Assembly: GCF_030283145.1 (NCBI RefSeq)
Contig: NZ_JASNWE010000002.1
Span: 1 to 64,000 of the forward strand
Direction: 5' to 3'
DNA: 64,000 nucleotides
Source: Actinomadura xylanilytica
Lineage (GTDB): Bacteria > Actinomycetota > Actinomycetes > Streptosporangiales > Streptosporangiaceae
Position numbers and translations under genes: made by a program. How positions within the stretch are numbered: position 1 is the stretch's first letter; every line of letters begins with the position of its first letter. The notes beneath the pieces are model-generated. The model did not search any database. It saw only the letters and a list, made by a program, of their open reading frames with translations, and had not been told where the DNA came from. Positions 1 through 9,381 of this stretch are shown here, in pieces.

Positions 1-163
1 ATCCCTGCCACCAACCCGAAGGACAGTGGCACGGGGTGGTCCAGCCAACTAATGACCGAACCGATTAAGGCACTGGCTTTTAACACGCTGTTGAGTTCTC
101 AAGAAACGGACACCCACCGCGCTGGACTCGCTTTCGCGTTTCCCGCCCCGGGGCGACTCTTAA
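1..163 (-). promoter_or_regulatory. 16S rRNA leader (rrn operon continues off left edge)
   Basis: Read on the minus strand, this stretch carries the motif CTTGAGAACTCAACA (near 90-105) followed by GCGTGTT, which is typical of the leader just upstream of 16S rRNA in actinobacteria and is linked to antitermination and RNase III processing. No 16S sequence is in the window, so the rRNA gene is inferred to start just left of base 1 and to be read leftward. Two promoters lie upstream at 164-191 and 260-287, which supports the reading. Confidence 0.75.
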
Positions 164-191
164 ACTTTATCAGGTCCTTCCGGCTTGTCAA
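164..191 (-). promoter_or_regulatory. Proximal rrn promoter
   Basis: The minus strand shows a perfect -35 TTGACA (191 to 186), a 16-base spacer and a -10 TAAAGT (169 to 164). Its place directly before the rRNA leader makes it the likely main rrn promoter. The 16-base spacer is slightly short, and TAAAGT is a common actinobacterial -10 variant. Confidence 0.65.
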
Positions 192-259
192 TTCGGCCGG
201 TCTTTCCTGATTCCGCCTTTCCGGTTCCGCTTTCGCGGCGCCTTCCGGGCGGTGGTGCT

Positions 260-287
260 ATTTCATCAGATCCGGCGCGATTGTCAA
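260..287 (-). promoter_or_regulatory. Distal rrn promoter
   Basis: A second minus-strand TTGACA (287 to 282) is followed after 16 bases by TGAAAT (265 to 260), with the same spacing as the proximal promoter about 96 bases downstream. Tandem promoters are usual for actinobacterial rRNA operons. The -10 is weaker than that of the proximal copy. Bases 288-545 show no further gene or clear signal. Confidence 0.5.
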
Positions 288-545
288 AATCGGCCCTTTC
301 CGACCCACCACAGCACAGCAGGCACGGCAGAGCCGCGTCGGCTGTATCCTCAGTGGTTTCCCCGCAGGCCGGCCGCCTTTCGGCGTCCCGCTCCCTGTGG
401 GGCGAAGAGAACAGTATGCCCGAGCGGGGTCGGCGTCAAACTGGTCGGTGCACCCGGGCGCGGCGCGCCGCCGGTTCCGGGTTGTTCGGGCGAACTGCGG
501 GCCCGCTACCTCGGCTTTTACCGCGAAGTATCCGTTCTGGCGGGG

Positions 546-902
546 TCAGGGCTTGGCCAGGTATCCGCCGAGGAACAGGATTCCCTCGGCCAGCACCAAG
601 CCGAAGGCAGCGACCGTGAGCAGCGCGTCCAGGCGTTGCGGGCGGCTCCGCAGCCGGGGCGTCGACCACGCGGTCAGCACCGCCACCGCGGCCAGGAACG
701 CGACGGGTGCGGAGAGCGCCACGGTGTTCTCGAAGTCGGCGGCGCACCCGGCGTCGCGCGCATCGGACTCGCCGCAGAACGCGGCCTCGCCCCAGCCCCC
801 GTAGGCGGAGAACCCCCAGAGCGCGGCCAGTGCACCGTTCGCGATCGTGGGAACGGCCGGTGAGATCCACCAGCCGTTCGGACGTCCGGGCATGGCCTGC
901 AC
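546..902 (-). CDS. Small multi-pass membrane protein, function unknown
   Basis: This 118-residue protein has two or three hydrophobic stretches: about 16-32, a strong one at about 62-80, and another at about 93-112. Between the first two lies a short loop with two cysteines (FCGESD and GCAADF), so an outside disulfide is possible. No family is recognised. The longest reading starts at GTG 902; an in-frame ATG at 893 is an equally good start because neither has a clear ribosome binding site. It stands alone between the rrn promoter region and the LURP-one gene, read in the same direction as both. Confidence 0.6.
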   Translation of the reverse strand: MQAMPGRPNGWWISPAVPTIANGALAALWGFSAYGGWGEAAFCGESDARDAGCAADFENTVALSAPVAFLAAVAVLTAWSTPRLRSRPQRLDALLTVAAFGLVLAEGILFLGGYLAKP

Positions 903-1013
903 GCTCGGAACGTACCTCGGGACCGTGCCGCCTTAAAGCCCCTTGCGCGTTGCGGTGGTGTCACTGGGGGGGCCGGAGCGAGACGAGGAGCGGGCCGCGC
1001 AGAGCCGGGCGGA

Positions 1014-1604
1014 TCAGGTGATCTCTTTGGACTCGTGGAGGCTCAGGTCCATGACGATCGCCGTCATGACCGCCATCGTGCGCAGCGGTTCGGGTACGGG
1101 GTCGGCGATCTGCACGGCGTACTTGTCCGCGGTCGTCAGGAGGTGGGTGGCGACGCCGGCGAACTTCTTGCGCACGTGCGCGACGGCCTCGCCGGCCGTG
1201 TCGTTCACCGTGAAGTTGTTCCGGGCGAGGTCCACCCGCACCTCGCCGAGAGCGTTCCCCTTCGCGCCGAGGATCAGGTAGTGGCGGCCGATCCGCTCGG
1301 TGCGGAACGTGCCGACGAGCTCGTCCTCCGGGGTGCGGACCTCGGTGAGCGAGCGTCCGGTCTGCTTGTCCACGATCATCAGCGGGGTGCCCTCGGGGGT
1401 GGTCAGCAGCACCGCCCGGGCGTGCAGGTCGGACTTCCCGGGGAAGAGCGTCTGCAACCTCTCGGCACGGGTGTGGTCACCGGTCTCGGCGGCGACCGCG
1501 AGCAGCGTGCCGTCCCCGTCCATGACCTTGTACCGGGATTTGGCGAACGGCCCCCTGCGCGGCTGCTCGACTCTCAGCACCGGGGAGTTGAATGGTTCGC
1601 TCAC
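1014..1604 (-). CDS. LURP-one-related / scramblase-like fold protein
   Basis: The protein has 196 residues. The pattern of short beta strands (RYKVMDGDG, PLMIVDKQTG, RIGRHYLILGAKGN, GEVRVDLARNNFTV) fits the LURP-one/Tubby C-terminal-like fold, found in phospholipid scramblases and bacterial homologues of unknown role. The start is set at GTG 1604 because AGGAGG lies five to six bases upstream; longer readings add Arg-rich sequence without a ribosome binding site. The C-terminus ends in a hydrophobic helix (TMAVMTAIVMDLSLHE). Function is not known; binding to a membrane or lipid is only inferred from the family. Confidence 0.6.
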   Translation of the reverse strand: MSEPFNSPVLRVEQPRRGPFAKSRYKVMDGDGTLLAVAAETGDHTRAERLQTLFPGKSDLHARAVLLTTPEGTPLMIVDKQTGRSLTEVRTPEDELVGTFRTERIGRHYLILGAKGNALGEVRVDLARNNFTVNDTAGEAVAHVRKKFAGVATHLLTTADKYAVQIADPVPEPLRTMAVMTAIVMDLSLHESKEIT

Positions 1605-1856
1605 GTGTCCTCCTGCCTGATCGGCCACGCTCACGGCCGCCTCTGATGTCCATTGGTCGCGCCGCCCCCTTCGTGGCGGTACGACGCTCAACCGGCGATC
1701 CTGCCAAGCTCTGCCGGGGAGCGGAAGGTTCCCTGCCATGCCGCGAGGCCGAAATCATCTGACGGCCGGGTGACACCCTCGCGCCGGAAGCGGAAGGTTC
1801 ACGCCCCCGCGCCCTTCAGGGGCCGTGCGCGGCCGAGCGAGGCCGTGGGCACGACA

Positions 1857-1888
1857 AGAGGGGCGGCCCTGTACGGGACCGCCCCTCT
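1857..1888 (-). terminator. Terminator hairpin downstream of groL
   Basis: A GC-rich inverted repeat with 13-base arms (AGAGGGGCGGCCC and its near complement) sits 26 bases past the groL stop codon. The T tract on the minus strand is short, as is common in actinobacteria. Between 1605 and 1856 nothing else was seen. Confidence 0.6.
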
Positions 1889-1913
1889 GTGTCGTACGAC
1901 GTTATGGACCTGC

Positions 1914-3644
<1,731 letters not shown>

Positions 3645-3670
3645 TCATCGCCTCGACCCAGACTGTGGGA

Positions 3671-3697
3671 TTGTCACTCTCCACAGTAGAGTGCCAA
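3671..3697 (-). promoter_or_regulatory. CIRCE operator, gene-proximal copy
   Basis: On the minus strand it reads TTGGCACTC-N9-GAGTGACAA, a close match to the HrcA-binding CIRCE consensus TTAGCACTC-N9-GAGTGCTAA with two changed positions. It lies about 130 bases upstream of groL, downstream of the likely -10, where bound HrcA would block the transcript start or early elongation. Confidence 0.8.
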
Positions 3698-3701
3698 CCG
3701 T

Positions 3702-3730
3702 TTTTTAGCACTCTACATGCTCGAGTGCAA
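3702..3730 (-). promoter_or_regulatory. groL promoter embedded in CIRCE
   Basis: The minus strand carries TTGCAC (3730 to 3725), a 17-base spacer and TAAAAA (3707 to 3702). The element overlaps the distal CIRCE almost completely, so HrcA and RNA polymerase would compete. The -10 is imperfect; the call rests on spacing and position. Confidence 0.55.
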
Positions 3731-3731
3731 G
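3705..3731 (-). promoter_or_regulatory. CIRCE operator, distal copy
   Basis: On the plus strand it reads TTAGCACTC-N9-GAGTGCAAG, a perfect left arm and a seven-of-nine right arm of the HrcA operator. It is separated from the proximal CIRCE by seven bases. Two CIRCE copies before groEL are known in other actinobacteria. Between it and the cold-shock gene (3732-3965) nothing else was seen. Confidence 0.88.
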
Positions 3732-3965
3732 CGCCGTACATCCTCACCCGACAGGGTGTCGTCCACCTGGCGATACTCGCTCTGACCAGGGGCGTTGTCA
3801 CTCGAAGCCCGCTCAGGGGCCGCGCCCGCACTCCGCCGCGCGACGTGGCGCGACGCCGTCCTCCACTGTTCACGGAACGTTCGCGGACCGCTGAAAGGGC
3901 CGGAGGGGGCGGTTCGTGGGAGCCGGGCCCGGCCTAGGGAAGCCGGACCCGTTCACGGTCTCGGC

Positions 3966-4166
3966 TCAGACGGCCCGGACCGCGTCGGCCTGCGGGCCCC
4001 GGTCGCTCTGGGTGATCTCGAACTCGACCCGCTGCCCCTGGTCGAGGCTGCGGTACCCGTCCATCTGGATCGCGGAGTGGTGGACGAACACGTCCCGCCC
4101 ACCGTCCACCGCGATGAAGCCGTAGCCCTTGTCCGCGTTGAACCATTTGACTGTGCCCTGCGCCAT
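3966..4166 (-). CDS. Cold-shock domain protein (CspA family)
   Basis: This 66-residue protein is a single cold-shock domain that binds single-stranded nucleic acid and acts as an RNA chaperone. RNP1 (KGYGFIAV) and RNP2 (DVFVHHSAI) are both present, and the start [11 protein letters not shown] is typical. Length matches the family. It is monocistronic with a leader of unknown length. Which cold-shock paralogue it is, and whether it is cold-induced, cannot be told from sequence. Confidence 0.95.
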   Translation of the reverse strand: MAQGTVKWFNADKGYGFIAVDGGRDVFVHHSAIQMDGYRSLDQGQRVEFEITQSDRGPQADAVRAV

Positions 4167-4478
4167 ACCTGAACCTGCCGCTCGCCCGTGGCCCGTGGAC
4201 CACGGTGGTGCCTTCGGGCCCCACCCCTTCTACCGCGGGGCCCGCCGACCACTTGCGCGTCTCCATGACCCTTCGGGAGAGGGCCGCGGCGGGGTCGACC
4301 CGGCGTGATCGGGGTCGACGATATTCAACTCCCGACGCGGGCGACAGTCCCTGGGAGGGAGGACCGGTCGGCCGGTAGCGGTCACCCTGAGCAGCCTGGA
4401 CGCGAGGGAGGACCTCGGCCCCGAGGCGCCTCGGAACGCACTCCATGGACGACCTCGTACTCGCTCCATCCAGGACAA
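4167..4478. other. Intergenic region upstream of the cold-shock gene
   Basis: About 310 bases with no convincing gene. It should hold the promoter and 5' leader of the cold-shock gene on the minus strand. Cold-shock genes often have long structured leaders, but no specific element could be identified by eye. Confidence 0.4.
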
Positions 4479-4520
4479 AGCCCCCTCCCCGCCGGCAACT
4501 CGTGCGGCGGGAAGGGGGCT
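4479..4520 (-). terminator. Terminator downstream of cysO
   Basis: A strong hairpin with 16-base arms (AGCCCCCTCCCCGCCG paired with CGGCGGGAAGGGGGCT, one mismatch) lies 20 bases past the cysO stop. It marks the end of the thrC-cysO transcription unit. Confidence 0.7.
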
Positions 4521-4539
4521 GGGCCCGGATCGGTCCCGG

Positions 4540-4815
4540 TCAGCCGCCGGCGACCGCGGGGATGATCGAGATCTGCGCGCCCTCGGGGGTCGCGGTGTCC
4601 AGCCCCTCGGCGAACCGCACGTCCTCGTCGCCCACGTACACGTTCACGAACCGGCGGATCTTGCCGTTGTCGTCGAGGATGCGGGCGGAGATGCCGGAGT
4701 ACCCGGCCTCCAGGTCGGCGACGACCGCGCGCAGCGTCGCGCCCTCGGCCTTCACCTCCGCCTGGCCGTCGGTGTAGGTCCGCAGGATCGTCGGGATCCG
4801 CACAGACACGCTCAT
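4540..4815 (-). CDS. cysO: CysO-like ubiquitin-fold sulfur carrier protein
   Basis: The protein has 91 residues with a ThiS/MoaD-type fold and ends in AVAGG; the terminal Gly-Gly is adenylated and thiocarboxylated by an E1-like enzyme. It resembles mycobacterial CysO closely from start to end (SVRIPTILR, LEAGYSGIS, RRFVNVYVGDEDVRF, IIPAVAGG). CysO-thiocarboxylate is the sulfur donor for CysM in cysteine synthesis. Here the gene follows thrC by 97 bases on the same strand, with no cysM or mec gene beside it. A role in a related pyridoxal-phosphate reaction or in another sulfur transfer cannot be excluded. Confidence 0.88.
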   Translation of the reverse strand: MSVSVRIPTILRTYTDGQAEVKAEGATLRAVVADLEAGYSGISARILDDNGKIRRFVNVYVGDEDVRFAEGLDTATPEGAQISIIPAVAGG

Positions 4816-4911
4816 GGGTGGCTCCTCACATGCTCTGGTCGTTCGGCGCTGGGAAAGGGGAACCGGGAATCGCGCCCTCGCGGGGCGGTCATCGCGGTCC
4901 GGCGGGACGGG

Positions 4912-6177
4912 TCAGACGAGACCGGCGGCGCGGAACGCCTCCAGGGTCGGCGCGATGTCGGCGGTCGGCGCGACCACCGGGGCGACCGCGTCGAGGGTCT
5001 TGAGCCCGTCCCCGGAGTTGATGATCACCGTCTCGGCGGCCGGGTCGAGCGCCCCGTTCTCGATCAGCTTGCGCAGGGACGCCACCGTGACGCCGCCCGC
5101 GGTCTCGCCGAAGATGCCCTCGGTCTCGGCCAGCAGCCGGATGCCCTCGACCACCTGCTCGTCGGTGACGTCCTCCACCGCGCCGCCCGTCCGGCGCGCG
5201 ACGTCCAGGACGTACGGGCCGTCGGCCGGGTTCCCGATGGCCAGGGACTTGGCGATGGTGTCCGGCTTGACCGGCCGCACGACGTCGTGCCCCGCCTTGA
5301 ACGCGGCGGCCACCGGGTCGCAGCCCGCCGCCTGCGCGCCGAAGACCTTGTAGGGACGGTCCTCGACCAGGCCAAGCTTGATCAGCTCCTGGAACGCCTT
5401 GTCGATCTTGGTGAGCTGGGAGCCGGACGCGACCGGGATCACGATCTGGTCGGGCAGCCGCCAGCCGAGCTGCTCGGCGATCTCGTACCCGAGCGTCTTG
5501 GAGCCCTCGGCGTAGTACGGCCGCACGTTGACGTTGACGAACGCCCAGTCCTCCTGCTCGCCGGCGATCTCGGAGGCGAGCCGGTTGACGTCGTCGTAGT
5601 TGCCGTCGACCGTGACGAACGTGCCGCCGTACACGGCCGTCGTGATGATCTTCTGGGACTCCAGGTTGGACGGCACGAACACCGCGCTGCGGATCCCCGC
5701 GCGCGCCGCCGCCGCCGCGACCGCGTTGGCCAGGTTGCCGGTGGACGGGCAGGCCAGCACCTTGAAGCCCAGCTCGCGCGCGGCGGCCAGCGCCACCGCG
5801 ACCACCCGGTCCTTGAACGAGTGCGTCGGGTTGCCGCTGTCGTCCTTCACCCACAGCCGCTGCATGCCGAGCGACTCGGCCAGGTGGTCGGCGCGCACCA
5901 GCCGGGTCAGGCCGGGCTCGGTGTTGGGCGTGTCGGCGATGTTCTCCGGAACGGGCAGCAGCCCCCGGTAGCGCCAGATGTTGCGCGGCCCGGCCTCGAT
6001 GTCGGCGCGGGTGATCCCGCCGAAGTCGTAGGCGATCTCCAGGGGCCCGAAACACTCTTCACAGGCGTAGTGCGGGCCGAGATCACGGGTGTGGCCGCAT
6101 TCGCGGCAGACCAGCCCGGTCGCGGGGCCGAGGTTCGCGGCGGGCGTGCGTTGCGTGCCGGCAGGATCGAGTGCCAT
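4912..6177 (-). CDS. thrC: Threonine synthase
   Basis: ThrC is a pyridoxal-phosphate enzyme that converts O-phospho-L-homoserine to threonine. The 421-residue protein opens with a zinc-ribbon-like segment (LVCRECG...HYACEECFGPLE, four cysteines). The PLP lysine is in NPTHSFKDR, the phosphate loop in CPSTGNLANAV. ATG 6177 is chosen because GGGGAAAGG lies eight bases upstream and the family usually begins near the zinc ribbon; a longer reading to 6354 runs through the riboswitch and is not credible. It leads a unit with cysO. Control is by a SAM-I riboswitch in its leader. Confidence 0.95.
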   Translation of the reverse strand: MALDPAGTQRTPAANLGPATGLVCRECGHTRDLGPHYACEECFGPLEIAYDFGGITRADIEAGPRNIWRYRGLLPVPENIADTPNTEPGLTRLVRADHLAESLGMQRLWVKDDSGNPTHSFKDRVVAVALAAARELGFKVLACPSTGNLANAVAAAAARAGIRSAVFVPSNLESQKIITTAVYGGTFVTVDGNYDDVNRLASEIAGEQEDWAFVNVNVRPYYAEGSKTLGYEIAEQLGWRLPDQIVIPVASGSQLTKIDKAFQELIKLGLVEDRPYKVFGAQAAGCDPVAAAFKAGHDVVRPVKPDTIAKSLAIGNPADGPYVLDVARRTGGAVEDVTDEQVVEGIRLLAETEGIFGETAGGVTVASLRKLIENGALDPAAETVIINSGDGLKTLDAVAPVVAPTADIAPTLEAFRAAGLV

Positions 6178-6192
6178 GAAGCGAGGCCTTTC

Positions 6193-6330
6193 CCCATCTT
6201 CCCTGCGCCACCTTGGTCGCAGGCCGGAGTTGGCACCATCTCCCGACAGGCCCCGCAGGATCGCGAGTGCACACATGCCGGGTGGTTGCCGGGGCTTCGC
6301 AGGGCCGGTCCCTCCACCCCTCTGGATGAG
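6193..6330 (-). promoter_or_regulatory. SAM-I (S-box) riboswitch controlling thrC
   Basis: The minus-strand leader shows the S-box core: CTCATCCAGAGGGGTGGAGG, then GACCGGCCC, then CCCCGGCAACC, then GGTGCCAACTCC. P1 is formed by CTCATC (6330 to 6325) and GATGGG (6198 to 6193) as C-G, U-G, C-G, A-U, U-A, C-G. The 3' side of P1 runs directly into the thrC ribosome binding site GGGGAAAGG, so SAM binding would most likely block translation start. ThrC competes with methionine synthesis for phosphohomoserine or homoserine, so a SAM sensor here is logical. Confidence 0.9.
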
Positions 6331-6564
6331 CGGTATTAAGTTAGACGGGCCCACCCGCGAACGGGTTCTTTCGGCTCGTATGGGTGACTTTACCTGACCT
6401 GACCGGATGCCAGACAGGTGGGTCCCACCGGTTGAGACGTTACCCGAGGGTGGTCTTGATCACGCGTTCCGCGGCCGGACGGGCCCGCCCGGAACGTGTG
6501 TCCAGAACGTCCCGATCCCTCGGGCCCCTTTGATGCGCCTCGGTCTCACTGAGACCCTGCCGGT
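6331..6564. other. Divergent promoter region thrC / otsA
   Basis: This 234-base stretch must hold the thrC promoter (minus) and the otsA promoter (plus). Minus-strand TAACTT or TAATAC near 6335-6347 could be the -10 for the riboswitch transcript, but no matching -35 was found. No gene was seen. Confidence 0.4.
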
Positions 6565-8019
6565 ATGAGCCAAGTGCTGGTGGCGTCCAACCGTGGCCCG
6601 GTGTCCTTCTCCCTATCCGACGATGGAGCGCTGACCATGCGGCGCGGCGGTGGCGGCCTGGTCTCCGGACTGGCCGCCGTGACCGGTTCTCCGGAGGGGC
6701 CCGGTACGGCCGAGGACGTGCTGTGGGTGTGCGCGGCGCTGAGCGACGGCGACCGTTCGGCCGCCCGCGCGGTCACGGACGGGCGGCTCGACCGGGCCGG
6801 GCACGACACCGGCGGCGCGGCCGTACGGATGCTCGACATCCCGGCCGCCACCTTCCAGCGCGCGTACAACGCGGTGGCCAATTCGACGCTGTGGTTCGTC
6901 CACCACCTGCTGTACGACACCCCGCGCAGCCCGCACTTCGACGCGCGCGCACGAAGGGACTGGCAGTCCTACGAGGCGTACAACGCGGCGTTCGCCGACG
7001 CGCTCGCGCGGGACGCGGCGCAGGGCGCCAAGGCCGCGGTCCAGGACTACCACCTGTCGCTCGCGCCGCGGATGCTCCGCGACCGCCGCCCCGATCTGAA
7101 GATCGTGCACTTCTCGCACACCCCCTGGGCCCCGCCGGAGTACTACCGGCTGCTGCCGGACGACATCGGCGAGCAGATCCTGGACGGGATCCTGGGGGCC
7201 GACCACGCCGGATTCCTCACCGAGCGGTGGGCGGCCGCGTTCCTCGACTGTTGCGAACACCTTCCGGGCACGAAGGTCGACCGGCTCGCCCAGACGGTCA
7301 CGCGCGGGGGCCACGTCACCCGGATCGGCGTGCACGGTCTCGGCGTCGACGCGGACGCGCTACGGCGGCGTGCCGCGGAGGAGGACGTCGCCGCTCGCGT
7401 GCGGTCACTGCGCGAGCAGGTCGGCGGACGGCAGCTCATCGTCCGCGTGGACCGGACCGAGCTCTCCAAGAACATCGTGCGGGGGCTCGCCGCCTACCGC
7501 GAGATGCTCGTCAACCATCCCGAGTGGCGCGGCCGGGTGGTGCACCTGGCGTTCGCGTATCCCTCGCGCTACGACCTGCCGGAGTACCGCGCCTATACGG
7601 CGGCGGTGCAGCAGGCCGCCGAGCAGATCATCGACGAGTTCGGCACGCCGGACTGGGACCCGCTGATCCTTCAGGTGAACGACGACTATCCGCGTTCGCT
7701 CGCCGCCTACCGGATCGCCGACGTGCTGCTGGTCAACCCGATCCGGGACGGCATGAACCTGATCGCCAAGGAGGGCCCCGTGCTGTCGGACCGGGGCTGC
7801 GCCCTGGTGCTGTCGCGCGAGGCGGGCGCGGCGGCCGAGCTCGCCGAGGACGCGCTGATGGTCAACCCGTACGACGTGTCGCAGACCGCCGAGGCCCTGC
7901 ACCGGGCGCTCCTCATGCCCCCCGGCACGCGAGAGGAGCGCTGCCGCCGCCTGGCGGTCGCCGCGACCGCGCTCCCCCCGCAGCAGTGGTTCGCCGACCA
8001 GCTCGCCGCACTGGACTGA
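6565..8019 (+). CDS. otsA: Trehalose-6-phosphate synthase (GT20)
   Basis: OtsA joins a nucleotide-activated glucose to glucose-6-phosphate to give trehalose-6-phosphate in the cytosol. The 484-residue protein has the family landmarks: VASNRGPVSF at the start, VQDYHLSLAP and HFSHTPW (acceptor site), VDRTELSKNIVRGL (donor phosphate), and LLVNPIRDGMNLIAKEG (nucleotide-binding end). Length is normal. It starts at ATG 6565 without a clear ribosome binding site. The partner phosphatase otsB is not adjacent but lies at 14148-15041 on the other strand. Confidence 0.93.
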   Translation: MSQVLVASNRGPVSFSLSDDGALTMRRGGGGLVSGLAAVTGSPEGPGTAEDVLWVCAALSDGDRSAARAVTDGRLDRAGHDTGGAAVRMLDIPAATFQRAYNAVANSTLWFVHHLLYDTPRSPHFDARARRDWQSYEAYNAAFADALARDAAQGAKAAVQDYHLSLAPRMLRDRRPDLKIVHFSHTPWAPPEYYRLLPDDIGEQILDGILGADHAGFLTERWAAAFLDCCEHLPGTKVDRLAQTVTRGGHVTRIGVHGLGVDADALRRRAAEEDVAARVRSLREQVGGRQLIVRVDRTELSKNIVRGLAAYREMLVNHPEWRGRVVHLAFAYPSRYDLPEYRAYTAAVQQAAEQIIDEFGTPDWDPLILQVNDDYPRSLAAYRIADVLLVNPIRDGMNLIAKEGPVLSDRGCALVLSREAGAAAELAEDALMVNPYDVSQTAEALHRALLMPPGTREERCRRLAVAATALPPQQWFADQLAALD

Positions 8020-8079
8020 CCAGGCCCGCCGCCCCGCCCTCGACAATCCGGGCGGCCGTCCGGCCCGGGGCGGATTCGG

Positions 8080-9123
8080 TCAGCTCGATGCGGACGGGAG
8101 GGCCCGGGTAGAGGCAGGAGGGTCCAGGTGGAGGCGGCACTCGACGGGACCCGGTTCGCGGCGGCGTTGCAGGCGATCGCGGATCTCGGCCTTGCGCCGT
8201 GCCAGCCGGCGATGCGTGACGGTCGTGGTGAACCGGGTGAACTGGGCGGCGGACGGACGGGGCGCGCCGCTCGGCTCGTACCCGTAGTCGGTGAGACGGC
8301 CGCCGAACGCCGCCTCGGCCAGGCCGAGTTCCCAGGGCTCCAGACGGTCCGTCCAGGAGCCGACGCGTCCGGCGGTGACCGCGTCGTGAGTGAGCTTGTG
8401 CCACTTCTTCCGCGTCGGGACGGTGCGCTGGGCAAGGGCCTGCGGTTCGGTCATCGCCGGGTCGAACTCCTCACCGAGGAACGCGCAGAGGCCGGTCAGT
8501 TCCTTGGCGGGGTCGGCGACGAGCCGTTCGTACTGCACTTCGTAGTAGGCGCCGGGGCCCAGCCGCGCCGCGTTCCGCCTGCCCGCGTCGATCGCCTCGC
8601 GCCAGTAGGACACGGCGTGGTGCACGTCGTGCTTGAACCAGGGCATCTCCTTGAGGGACGCGACGCAGTCACGTCCGTCCCGGATGAGATGCACGAACTG
8701 CGCCTGAGGGAACAGCCGCAGCAGCGGAACGACGTGCTGGGAGTAGCTGGGCCGCTTGTCTCCCCAGCGCGGCTTGCCGGTCTTCCGCGCGTACGCCCGG
8801 AAGACGATGCCGAGCGCGGAGCCCAGGGTGGGCGGCCCGGCGACGATCTCGTCGACCACCTCGGCGGCGTCGAGGCCGAGCTCGCGGAACTTGGTCGCCT
8901 TGCGGCCGGTGATCCACTCCGCCAGCGCCCGTCTGTTGTCGGTGTCCTGGAGGTCACCGAAGTCGCACCTGGCCGTATAGGCCGGGAGCAGGAAGCGCGT
9001 CTCGGCGGGGACCGCGATCCGGCGATGCGAGTGCAGCATCAACTGGAGCAGGGTCGTGCCCGAGCGCGGGCAGCCGATGACGAAGAACGGCCGGTTGGAG
9101 TCCGCGGGCAGACCTGGCGACAT
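8080..9123 (-). CDS. PAPS-dependent sulfotransferase family protein
   Basis: The N-terminus carries the 5'-phosphosulfate-binding loop CPRSGTTLLQLML, and a second cofactor-binding region follows at VHLIRDGRDCVASL; together these mark the sulfotransferase (Sulfotransfer_1/3) fold, about 347 residues in all. Such enzymes move sulfate from PAPS to hydroxyl or amino groups. The acceptor cannot be read from sequence; lipids, glycans and small molecules are all possible. ATG 9123 starts just before the core; neither it nor an upstream start has a good ribosome binding site. It is convergent with otsA, with only 60 bases between them. Confidence 0.82.
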   Translation of the reverse strand: MSPGLPADSNRPFFVIGCPRSGTTLLQLMLHSHRRIAVPAETRFLLPAYTARCDFGDLQDTDNRRALAEWITGRKATKFRELGLDAAEVVDEIVAGPPTLGSALGIVFRAYARKTGKPRWGDKRPSYSQHVVPLLRLFPQAQFVHLIRDGRDCVASLKEMPWFKHDVHHAVSYWREAIDAGRRNAARLGPGAYYEVQYERLVADPAKELTGLCAFLGEEFDPAMTEPQALAQRTVPTRKKWHKLTHDAVTAGRVGSWTDRLEPWELGLAEAAFGGRLTDYGYEPSGAPRPSAAQFTRFTTTVTHRRLARRKAEIRDRLQRRREPGPVECRLHLDPPASTRALPSASS

Positions 9124-9381
9124 GTCCGGATACTGGCCACCGCCCCCGCCGCCCAACCCCGGCCCGGCCGCACTCTTGCCCAGCCGTTACCGAGCTTTGA
9201 CGGCCCCTGACCTGCGCGTTCGCCCGATGCACGGCGAGCGTCCGCAGATCGCACCCGGCACCGGGCAGCGGTGGGCGGGCGCCGGGCAGCGGGCACCGGC
9301 GGGCGGCGCCGCGGATGAGTGCCCGCAGGCGAGTGCCCGCGGGCGGGGCCGGCCACCAACGGGTGGCCGGCCGCCGTCCGG

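Noticed and set aside
6178..6354. N-terminal extension of thrC
   Set aside because: The extension would translate through the SAM riboswitch and lacks a ribosome binding site.
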